The notes under the pieces: generated by a model
Told to the model about the DNA's origin: nothing
Seen by the model: only the letters and a program-made list of their open reading frames with translations
Database searches by the model: none
DNA from: Nostoc sp. CHAB 5834
GTDB lineage: Bacteria > Cyanobacteriota > Cyanobacteriia > Cyanobacteriales > Nostocaceae
Assembly (NCBI GenBank): GCA_020829485.1
Contig: JAIVFU010000236.1
Location: forward strand, 1 to 6,997
DNA: 6,997 bases
Direction: 5' to 3'
In this document: in pieces, positions 1-5,190 of the stretch
Layout of the letters: the number at the start of each line of letters is the position of its first letter
Position numbering within the stretch: position 1 is the first letter of the stretch
Position numbers and translations under genes: made by a program

Positions 1-277
1 ATCGATTGATGGTGCATCTGGCAATTTTTCACCGATTTGTTTTAGCCAATAAATTACAGTGGTGTGGTGAACACATGCCAGAGCGCTCAATAGCTCGGAA
101 TCCCTCACCATTAACGTATGCTTTTAAGCATTCAATTTTTACCTCATCTGAGTATCCTTTTGGTGGACTGTATACATCTATAAATTGACGACCACAGCTT
201 ACACAAATGTGATTTTGTTTACCTCTTCGTTTACCATTTTTCCTTGCCTCCGTAGACTCGCAGTATGGACAATGCAC
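1..277 (-). pseudogene. IS1-family transposase, N-terminal part, frameshifted and truncated by window edge
   Basis: The frame opens with GTG at 277 (MHCPYC) and gives the four-cysteine zinc-finger start typical of IS1 InsA-type proteins: CPYC at residues 3-6 and a second pair, CVSC, about 20 residues later. A helix-turn-helix segment (FRAIER) follows. Near base 73 the frame is lost: the original frame ends at 29, while skipping one base restores VHHTTVIYWLKQIGEKLP to the window edge, which is the expected continuation of the DNA-binding domain. The repair needs a +1 shift. IS1 normally uses a programmed -1 shift further downstream, so I read this as a mutation (one extra base or two lost). 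An exact start cannot be proven, but no ATG better fits the CxxC start. Confidence 0.82.
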
Positions 278-316
278 AGTAGTAAACCCTAATTCATCCC
301 TTTATTATGCAACGCC
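1..316 (-). mobile_element. IS1-family insertion sequence, one end, runs off the left edge
   Basis: Read on the minus strand, the element appears to begin at base 316 with GGCGTTGC and continues into a transposase start at 277. The outer boundary is inferred from two things. This end matches the terminal inverted repeats of the MITE at 4723-4833, including GGCGTTGC and ATGAATT. An ISL3 transposase reading frame also resumes at about 317. The other end lies outside the window, so neither the second inverted repeat nor a target duplication can be checked. The encoded transposase is frameshifted, so this copy is probably inactive. Confidence 0.72.
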
Positions 317-513
317 TAGTATTCTTTCTCCTTTTCGCAACTTTGCTATAAGTTTGCGTGAAGACTATGATGCTGTCAAGGCTGGTGTAACGCTTTCAGT
401 GAGCAATGGCCCTGTTGAAGGTCACATCAACCGATTGAAAATGTTGAAACGACTTTCTTTACGGTCGCGCAGGAATAGATTTACTTGAGCGACGGTTCTT
501 GCTGGCTATATAA
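317..513 (+). pseudogene. ISL3-family transposase, C-terminal remnant with frameshift
   Basis: Reading from about 318 gives LSPFRNFAISLREDYDAVK, then SNGPVEGHINRLKMLKR, the conserved end of the DDE catalytic domain of ISL3 transposases; the glutamate of PVEGHIN fits the last catalytic residue. After LKR the frame slips at CTTTCTTTACGG. One extra T explains it, because the next frame reads YGRAGIDLLERRFLLAI and stops with TAA at 511-513, the normal family end. Only about 65 of some 400 residues remain. The 5' part is absent where the IS1 end begins, so the IS1 element probably inserted into this gene. Bases 317-324 would be the place to look for a duplicated target. Non-functional. Confidence 0.85.
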
Positions 514-646
514 AGCGCGGGCAGGTGAGGGTAAAAAGTAAACTCTATTTTTGCGTTAACGCAGCTTACCGTAGGTATCGCTCTTGGTAGGTACTTCGTG
601 CCATCTCTCAATCTGAGTAATAGTTATTATTTCATCTTTTCTTGTT

Positions 647-654
647 GCGATCGC
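647..654. repeat. HIP1 octamer GCGATCGC
   Basis: A self-complementary octamer that is strongly over-represented in many cyanobacterial genomes. Other exact copies lie at 826-833, 1134-1141 and 2848-2855. Four in 7 kb is far above random expectation and supports the cyanobacterial assignment. Confidence 0.85.
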
Positions 655-818
655 TCAATTGAGAGTATCCCCAAACAGGATCACCAAAATTGGACAAGAC
701 CCTTAATCCTGGTTTGAAAATGTCTTGATTTCAGGTTTGAGCGATTAGTATTGCAGGTCGTTACACGTAGTAAGTCACTAAATCTGTTGTCATCTTCTCT
801 TTAACTGATTGTTGGATT

Positions 819-865
819 TGAGAAAGCGATCGCCCCCATAGAATCAGGAGACAATCGCTTTCTCA
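819..865. terminator. 12-bp inverted repeat just past the AAA+ remnant, possible terminator
   Basis: TGAGAAAGCGAT at 819-830 is perfectly complementary to ATCGCTTTCTCA at 854-865, with a 23-base loop. It abuts the stop codon (866-868) of the minus-strand AAA+ fragment, the position of a terminator hairpin. The loop is long and there is no U-tract after it on the minus strand, so it may only be a dispersed repeat. Confidence 0.35.
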
Positions 866-1155
866 TCAGTTCACATTCCGAAACTTAGCAGCACGCAAAG
901 ATTGAGTTTTCGCTGCATCCACAGGACTACTAGCCCATCGTGCGGTGGATGCCCAAGCCTGCATACGCTCAACTGCCGCCGCATCCTGAATTGCAAGCGG
1001 GGTGATAGTTTGACGACAGGTTTCGAGATCAGCAAGCGTTACCTGTTGTGGTCTACCCTCATCGAATGCCAGTAGTACGGCTTCAGATGCTAGTGTTTCC
1101 AATTCTGCGCCGGAGAATTTCGCGGTCGAAGCTGCGATCGCCTCTAAATAAGTGG
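866..1155 (-). pseudogene. AAA+ ATPase, C-terminal lid fragment
   Basis: The frame reads ...LEAIAASTAKFSGAELETLA (FSGAELE is the sensor-2/lid signature of AAA ATPases), then an EAVLLAFDEGR helix, VTLADL, and a C-terminal stretch ITPLAIQDAAAVERMQAWAS, ending at a TGA at 866-868. This is the usual C-terminal layout of Ycf46/SpoVK-like AAA proteins in cyanobacteria. Walker A, Walker B and the arginine finger are missing. The open frame runs to 1171, but the first ~10 codons (MMLPVSTY...) are the antisense of the adjoining reverse-transcriptase piece, so the homology ends near 1150-1155. The fragment is visibly richer in G+C than the genes at 1951-4874. Probably a dead remnant cut by a rearrangement. 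Confidence 0.75.
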
Positions 1156-1156
1156 A

Positions 1157-1479
1157 AACTGGAAGCATCAAGGACTACGGGAAATCCCCATCCCCAAGAA
1201 GGACGGGACTACCAGAATGCTCAAGATACCAACCATCGCGGATAGAGCTTGGCAATGCCTAGCAAAATATGCACTCGAACCAGCTTGCGCGTTGCCATTT
1301 TCCACGCCCGGAGTTACGGGTTCAGAACTGGGCGCTCTGCCCATGATGCACAAACGTACATCTACAACAACCTCAACTCCACCAGAAATGGAATAGAAAA
1401 ACGAGTTATTGAACTCGATATCGAAAAATGCTTCGATAGGATTAATCACTCAGCAATAATGGATGAACTCATAGCCTAA
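1157..1479 (+). pseudogene. Group II intron-type reverse transcriptase, N-terminal/finger fragment, frameshifted
   Basis: In one frame, from 1157, the sequence reads NWKHQGLREIPIPKKDGTT and RMLKIPTIADRAWQCLAKYALEP, the RT fingers (REIPIPKKDG and IPTIADRA are the recognisable blocks). Around 1283-1290 the frame changes, and the next frame continues FHARSYGFRTGRSAHDAQ, then VIELDIEKCFDRINHSAIMDELIA. The DIEKCFD block is motif A with its catalytic aspartate. The second catalytic motif (YADD), the maturase X domain and any endonuclease are absent. The reading ends at TAA (1477-1479), created by the junction with the IS630 piece. Intron RNA structure (domain V) is not present here. Non-functional. 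Confidence 0.82.
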
Positions 1480-1656
1480 ATGATTTTTTTGAGAGAAATC
1501 AATCCGCTTTCTTTGAAACTACTGGAGCGCATCTATCGCCAAAGTCGATATCATCAGGTGCGGCAAAGAGCGCATTTCTTAATGCTAGTTGCGGCGGGCG
1601 AAACAGCGCCATCGCTCAAAAGAAGAGATGGGCAATACAATTATTTCTTTGGGTAA
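1480..1656 (+). pseudogene. IS630-family transposase, first ~37 codons
   Basis: The ATG at 1480 overlaps the last base of the preceding stop codon and gives MIFLREINPLSLKLLERIYR followed by QSRYHQVRQRAHFLMLV. This matches the N-terminus of cyanobacterial IS630 transposases, where RYHQVRQRAH precedes the helix-turn-helix. Similarity stops near 1590. The rest of the open frame (to TAA at 1654-1656) is made of a dispersed repeat at 1591-1620 and unrelated sequence. The DNA-binding domain is cut and the DDE domain is absent, so it cannot transpose. It may be a 5' stub left by a deletion or by insertion of the repeat. Confidence 0.75.
1591..1620. repeat. Dispersed small repeat GCGGCGGGCG...CATCGCTCAA, copy 1
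   Basis: GGCGGGCG, then a short variable spacer with CAGC, then CATCGCTCAA. The same order recurs at 5091-5118 with a slightly shorter spacer. It begins exactly where similarity to the IS630 transposase ends. Confidence 0.6.
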
Positions 1657-1689
1657 GAGTGAAAAGCGTATATCCCTGATATTCCTAGA

Positions 1690-1838
1690 TGAAAGGGTGC
1701 GGGGTTGCAGGTTCGGGTATGGGGAATTAAGAATGTCTTGAACTGCTTGACGTACTCGCATTTAATTGTCTGAAACACACGAAGCTGCAACCCTACCCCC
1801 AACAAGCTTTCACACGAGTATTCGTGCTATTCCCCCAT
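1690..1838. repeat. Imperfect inverted repeat in the non-coding stretch before the hydrolase
   Basis: TGAAAG plus GGGTTGCAG (1690-1710) faces CTGCAACCC (1785-1793) and CTTTCA (1806-1811). Further inside and outside, TATGGGGAAT (about 1719-1728) faces ATTCCCCCA (1829-1837), and CACGA/TCGTG forms a small hairpin near 1813-1825. The arms are interrupted, so this is a decayed element or a repeat cluster. The surrounding bases 1657-1950 hold no gene I can support. A TATAAG at 1935-1940 could be a -10 box for the hydrolase, but no -35 box sits at a good distance. Confidence 0.5.
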
Positions 1839-1950
1839 GATTCAGTAATACCAATTCTTCTTTCATTAGGCAACAGATGCAATTTATGAAAATGCTACTA
1901 ATTTAAATTTCTTAATTGCGAATTTCTTTCTTTGTATAAGTCATACCTAT

Positions 1951-2829
1951 ATGATCCTTGAGAAAGTTTCCTCAACTCTGTGGGATTGCTACTATTACAT
2001 CACAGTAGAAATAATTTACCAAGTCATAGCGAATGAGGTTGCGGTTTTGAAATCCCAATTAACTAATCATCGGGTCGATTTACAAGATTGCACTATTTTT
2101 TATCAGCAAAGTAGGTTGGAGTCGAGTTCAATCCCTATCCTATTGCTACACGGCTGGGGAATCTCTACTGAGCCTTATCAAGAAGTACTGGAACTACTAG
2201 CACAGCACCATACTATAATTGCTCCTGACTTACCCAGTTTTAGGAGATCAACTTACTCTGGGCTACTTCCCGATTACCTTAGCTATAGCAAATGTCTCCA
2301 TTCGTTTCTGGAAGTTTTGGATTTACAACAATTTCATCTAGTAGGACACTCATTCGGCGGAGGTATTGCCATTACTTTATCTACACTTGTTCCAGAAAAA
2401 GTCAGAAGTGTAATTCTGGTAGATAGTACTGGGCTGCCCACGCCATCTATACCAGAGATGATACCGCGAAGGGCAATCGAAATGACCGCTCAACTGTTTC
2501 TCCCAAGACGCAGATTGAAATTAGTTGATATTCCTTTGGTTTTCTCCTACAACTTGTTGTTCAACACAGTAAATGTCATTCAAGGATTGCTAATTTCTTT
2601 ATACGAAAATATCAACCATCTGCTACCAAAAATCTCAGCTCCCTGTTTGTTATTATGGTCAGAAAAAGACCTAACTACACCATTAAGTAACGCTCAAGAA
2701 ATGGCGGCAATTATTCCAGACTCTAAATTAATTACTGTAGAAGAAGGTTTCCACGAATGGGGACTCTGGTATCCTGAGAAATTTACATCACTCATATTGT
2801 ATTTTATTTGTCAACTTGAGCAATATTGA
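1951..2829 (+). CDS. Alpha/beta-hydrolase fold enzyme
   Basis: A 292-residue alpha/beta hydrolase, probably a cytoplasmic esterase, lipase or epoxide-hydrolase-like enzyme; the substrate is unknown. Visible hallmarks are the oxyanion-hole motif HGWG (67-70), the nucleophile elbow GHSFGG with Ser134, an acid residue in LLLWSEKD (Asp240), and the catalytic His268 in GFHEW. A cap or lid region lies between about 160 and 228. The triad is complete, so the enzyme is expected to be active. The fold proper starts near residue 43. The first ~35 residues are unusual, and the ATG at 1951 has no clear Shine-Dalgarno; a TTG at 2047-2049 (residue 33) is a plausible alternative start, since no other Met occurs before residue 170. 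It stands alone: mobile-element debris upstream, a peptidase remnant 116 bases downstream. Confidence 0.9.
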   Translation: MILEKVSSTLWDCYYYITVEIIYQVIANEVAVLKSQLTNHRVDLQDCTIFYQQSRLESSSIPILLLHGWGISTEPYQEVLELLAQHHTIIAPDLPSFRRSTYSGLLPDYLSYSKCLHSFLEVLDLQQFHLVGHSFGGGIAITLSTLVPEKVRSVILVDSTGLPTPSIPEMIPRRAIEMTAQLFLPRRRLKLVDIPLVFSYNLLFNTVNVIQGLLISLYENINHLLPKISAPCLLLWSEKDLTTPLSNAQEMAAIIPDSKLITVEEGFHEWGLWYPEKFTSLILYFICQLEQY

Positions 2830-2945
2830 TAGCACATACTTCTGAGCGCGATCGCCCGAAAGCTATGAAGTGGTTTATTCAACCAACACCGACCGCAAAT
2901 TAACTATTCTTTAGTATAGATAATTACAACTCTAGGAAATAAATC

Positions 2946-3116
2946 ATGTCAAAAAGATTGTTATTACTTAGTAATTCAACAAATATCGGTGAAGAATACT
3001 TATTTTATGCTCGTCAGCAAATTAAAAAGTTTTTAGGAAGCTCTGTCAATAAAATAGTGTTTATCCCTTTTGCAGCCGTTACTTCAACTTCTCAGCAGTA
3101 TAGCGAAATCGCTTAA
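2946..3116 (+). pseudogene. pepE: Peptidase E (aspartyl dipeptidase, family S51), N-terminal remnant
   Basis: The 56-codon frame starts with ATG at 2946, preceded by AGGA eight bases upstream. It reads MSKRLLLLSNSTN, then IVFIPFAAVTSTSQQY, the first two beta strands of peptidase E (the E. coli enzyme starts with a similar LLLLSNST and has FIPFAGVT). The family is usually about 230 residues. The catalytic serine, and all that follows the first quarter, are missing. TAA at 3114-3116 ends the frame right where the similarity stops, 17 bases before the end of the convergent dehydrogenase-dioxygenase gene. The start region and RBS are intact, so the 3' part was probably lost in a deletion at about 3105-3116. 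A stable short protein is unlikely. Confidence 0.8.
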
Positions 3117-3133
3117 TAGCATCCGATGGTTTC

Positions 3134-4768
3134 CTACTTCTCAGACATTCTCTTAAGATCAACGCTATTTTGTGATTGCAAAATTACAGGCTTCTGGTAA
3201 TTAGAAGTATAACCTGGTAAAACTTTTACCCCTGGCTGAGTCAACCTTAGCGTTAAAGAAAGTCTGACTTTACCGCTATTATTACGTATCGAGCGATGTA
3301 ATAGTGTATTAGTAAATAGTACAAACTCACCAGGACGTAACACTACAGGAATAGCTTTTATTGCAACTTCATCAGGAATTTCAAAAAAGTTATTTCCACT
3401 AAAAGGATCGGTTCCTTTTATCTGGCAACTTTTTAAGTAAATATTAGGTATATACTCAAATCCATTACATTCATTAACTTCTGTCAAAGCTATATAAGCA
3501 TTGATAGTTTTACCATCTCCTTCCAGGAGTTTAGAATAAGAGTCTTGATGCCAAAAAGGAATTAATTGCTGGGCGGGATAATTTACCCATAATTCTGACC
3601 GCCATAATATTAAATTATCCCCTAAATGAGCATTAAGCCTCTCTAATAAATTTTTATCTTCACATAATTGCAAAATTACAGGTGAATCTAAATGTCTTTC
3701 CATGTAAAAACATCTGGTAAACACTTGAAGCGATATAATGAATAACGAACCAATATCAAATCTAATAAATGATTTAACTACTTGTTTTAATAATATTTTT
3801 ATTGGCATCTTTAGAATAACATTATCAAAAATATATTGGGTAATCTCAGCTATTTCATTACTGCTTAAACTCAGAGAATTTGGCCCCCATATTTCATCAG
3901 TACCATCATAATTAATTTTCTTTGTATTCTGCTGTTGGTTGCAACCAGCCCATAATAAACTATATTCCCATAATTGCTGTGATAATTCTTGATTTTGTGC
4001 TATTTCAGGTAATATAATTTCTTGAGCGTGACTATTTAAAAATTTTCCACTAATATTTTGATAATCTGGGGAAGTAGCACAAACAAGGGTACTATATGCT
4101 CCGGCTTCCGAAGAAATACCTAAACCTAAATATTTACTGAGACGATGCCATATAGTAATGTTTGATTGTATAAAGCCTGGATGTATGGCGTTAACAGTGA
4201 CTTGAGAATTATTTAATCGCTGAGAAAGTTCTCTTGTTAAAAGCAATAAACAGAGTTTTGAAACGGCATATAATTTTAGGAAATTTAAAGGTGTTCTTTT
4301 AACTAATAAATTCCAATCAATACCATTTGGAGATAATGCCAAATCTGATGCTAACATAATAATGCGGCTAGGAGCAGATTTTTGCAACTTTTCTAGTAAT
4401 AAATAAGTCAGCAAAAAATGACCTAAATAGTTCGTTCCCCAAATTAGTTCAAAACCTTCTTTGGTTGTACCTCTGTTGTTGAATATCCCCGCATTGTTGA
4501 CTAATATATGTAATGGCAAATTGTAGCCATTAAATAGTTTTACACATTTACGAACTGAATCTAAAGAAGCTAGATCAAGAGGTAAAAATTTCACATTTTC
4601 ATTTCCGGTGGTTTGGCGGATGTAGTCTATAGCTTTTGCGGCTTTATTTGCCGAACGACAGGCAATAAATACATGATTACCTAATTTGGCTAAACCTATA
4701 GCCGTCATTAAACCTACACCAGGGCATTGCTGATTGCGGTATGAAAACGATTGTGCATTCCGGTGCAA
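3134..4768 (-). CDS. Short-chain dehydrogenase fused to phytanoyl-CoA-dioxygenase-like domain, 5' end displaced by a MITE
   Basis: The open frame has 544 codons from a TTG inside the MITE. Residues ~17-275 are a short-chain dehydrogenase/reductase of the retinol-dehydrogenase/protochlorophyllide-reductase type: NNAG at 91-94, Ser141, YxxxK with Tyr167 and Lys171, HPGF at 196-199. Residues ~295-525 are a Fe(II)/2-oxoglutarate oxygenase of the PhyH family: His407 and Asp409 (WHQD) and distal His491 for iron, Arg502 for 2-oxoglutarate. The His-to-Arg spacing of 11 equals that of human phytanoyl-CoA hydroxylase. Asp409 argues for a hydroxylase rather than a halogenase. Residues 1-15 come from the MITE and replace the first beta strand and TGGNS of the nucleotide-binding motif. 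The dehydrogenase is therefore probably dead, while the oxygenase could still fold if translation starts at the TTG or at Met21. Without the insert the gene would start with ATG at 4874 and encode 539 residues. Substrate unknown. Confidence 0.87.
   Translation of the reverse strand: MHRNAQSFSYRNQQCPGVGLMTAIGLAKLGNHVFIACRSANKAAKAIDYIRQTTGNENVKFLPLDLASLDSVRKCVKLFNGYNLPLHILVNNAGIFNNRGTTKEGFELIWGTNYLGHFLLTYLLLEKLQKSAPSRIIMLASDLALSPNGIDWNLLVKRTPLNFLKLYAVSKLCLLLLTRELSQRLNNSQVTVNAIHPGFIQSNITIWHRLSKYLGLGISSEAGAYSTLVCATSPDYQNISGKFLNSHAQEIILPEIAQNQELSQQLWEYSLLWAGCNQQQNTKKINYDGTDEIWGPNSLSLSSNEIAEITQYIFDNVILKMPIKILLKQVVKSFIRFDIGSLFIISLQVFTRCFYMERHLDSPVILQLCEDKNLLERLNAHLGDNLILWRSELWVNYPAQQLIPFWHQDSYSKLLEGDGKTINAYIALTEVNECNGFEYIPNIYLKSCQIKGTDPFSGNNFFEIPDEVAIKAIPVVLRPGEFVLFTNTLLHRSIRNNSGKVRLSLTLRLTQPGVKVLPGYTSNYQKPVILQSQNSVDLKRMSEK
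4713..4722. repeat. Target-site duplication of the MITE, copy 1
   Basis: CCTACACCAG on the plus strand, directly repeated at 4834-4843. The 10-bp size fits IS1-family targets (typically 8-10 bp). Confidence 0.85.
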
Positions 4769-4833
4769 ATCCTTGTAGAGACGTAAAATTTTACGTCTTT
4801 ACATCCAAATTCATACCTCGATTCAGCAACGCC
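4723..4833. mobile_element. 111-bp MITE with IS1-like ends, inserted in the dehydrogenase gene
   Basis: One end reads GGCATTGCTGA...GGTATGAA, and the reverse complement of the other reads GGCGTTGCTGA...GGTATGAA: imperfect terminal inverted repeats of about 23-24 bp. The centre is an 18-bp perfect palindrome, GACGTAAAATTTTACGTC (4780-4797), extended by TGTA/TACA arms. It has no coding capacity and is flanked by 10-bp direct repeats. The right end matches the outer end of the IS1 element at 1-316, with shared GGCGTTGC, AAT, AGG and ATGAATT at the same spacing. It therefore depends on a transposase in trans, probably IS1-type. MITEs are known in Nostoc and Anabaena (for example Nezha); membership of that family cannot be decided here. 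Confidence 0.88.
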
Positions 4834-4874
4834 CCTACACCAGAATTGCCACCTGTTACCAAACACACTTGCAT
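4791..4874 (-). pseudogene. Original 5' end of the dehydrogenase-dioxygenase gene, cut off by the MITE
   Basis: ATG at 4874 starts MQVCLVTGGNSGVG, the first beta strand and complete TGxxxGxG dinucleotide-binding motif of a short-chain dehydrogenase. Translation then enters the MITE (ALLNRGMNLDVKT) and stops at TAA 4793-4791 after 27 residues. Deleting 111 bases of the element and one 10-base repeat joins GGNSGVG directly to LMTAIGLAKLGNHVFIACRS in frame. The net insertion of 121 bases causes the frameshift. A weak purine-rich stretch (AGAGAGCGGAA) before the ATG could be the ribosome-binding site. Confidence 0.87.
4834..4843. repeat. Target-site duplication of the MITE, copy 2
   Basis: The second exact copy of CCTACACCAG. 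On the gene strand it encodes the GGTGTAGG portion of the ancestral glycine motif. Confidence 0.85.
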
Positions 4875-4894
4875 AATTTCCGCTCTCTTAGTAT

Positions 4895-4966
4895 TTATTT
4901 CCAACTAATCGCCAGAAATATAGTCAGTATTAATATAACGTTAAGTATTTCATCATCTTGCATCAT
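4895..4966 (-). CDS. Putative 23-residue single-pass membrane peptide upstream of the dehydrogenase gene
   Basis: Two consecutive ATG codons (4966-4961) open a frame MMQDDEILN followed by a hydrophobic run VILILTIFLAISW and a terminal lysine, then TAA. The charge pattern (acidic N-terminus, about 15 apolar residues, Lys at the C-terminus) suits one short membrane helix. AAAGGGA lies seven bases upstream of the first ATG, the best Shine-Dalgarno in this part of the window. The stop is 20 bases before the original dehydrogenase ATG, so the two would be co-transcribed. I do not recognise a family, and it does not match the small photosystem or cytochrome b6f subunits I know. It could be a real small protein, a translated leader, or chance in AT-rich DNA. 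Confidence 0.45.
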   Translation of the reverse strand: MMQDDEILNVILILTIFLAISWK

Positions 4967-4980
4967 GATTAAATCCCTTT

Positions 4981-5190
4981 ATAATTTGAATTGGGCAGTT
5001 AGGCATCACCGTACCAAAACCTTATTTTCAGGTAATAATTATGGTGCAACAAGTTTTGCGATGCCAACTTTTGGAAACGCTCTGTGCGTTCGGCGGGCGC
5101 AGCCATCGCTCAACGAAGATAAAAGCAACTTACTGAATGAGCGATTATTGTCAAACAAGCCTTGGTAAATGCCTTGAGGGAGATTCAAGA
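4981..5190. other. Non-coding stretch upstream of the dehydrogenase operon
   Basis: No supportable gene; the plus-strand open frames here run through repeats and have no family similarity. The promoter of the minus-strand genes should lie here, but no convincing -35/-10 pair stands out in the AT-rich sequence. Confidence 0.5.
5091..5118. repeat. Dispersed small repeat GGCGGGCG...CATCGCTCAA, copy 2
   Basis: CGGCGGGCGCAGCCATCGCT followed by CAACGAAG, matching the copy at 1591-1620. Confidence 0.6.

Larger units (their letters stand above)
514..865. other. Non-coding stretch between ISL3 remnant and AAA+ remnant
   Basis: No supportable gene. It holds a 12-bp palindrome (TGCGTTAACGCA, about 552-563), a GCTTACCGTAGGTATCGC motif resembling small dispersed repeats of Nostocales, HIP1 octamers at 647-654 and 826-833, and an inverted repeat at 819-865 listed separately. 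The terminal repeat of the ISL3 element should lie shortly after 513, but I could not identify it without its partner. Confidence 0.55.

Noticed and set aside
6..188. Plus-strand open frame of 60 codons
   Set aside because: Antisense to the IS1 transposase zinc-finger and helix-turn-helix region.
1168..1449. Minus-strand open frame of 93 codons
   Set aside because: It is antisense to the reverse-transcriptase fragment, which has clear protein motifs on the plus strand.
1570..1761. Minus-strand frame starting MRVRQAVQDILNS at 1761
   Set aside because: The first dozen residues look protein-like, but the rest translates the G-rich inverted-repeat arm and the dispersed repeat. No RBS and no family match could be defended.
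3134..3943. PhyH domain as a halogenase of the SyrB2 type
   Set aside because: Those enzymes replace the iron-binding acidic residue with Ala or Gly; here WHQD keeps the Asp, so a hydroxylase is expected.
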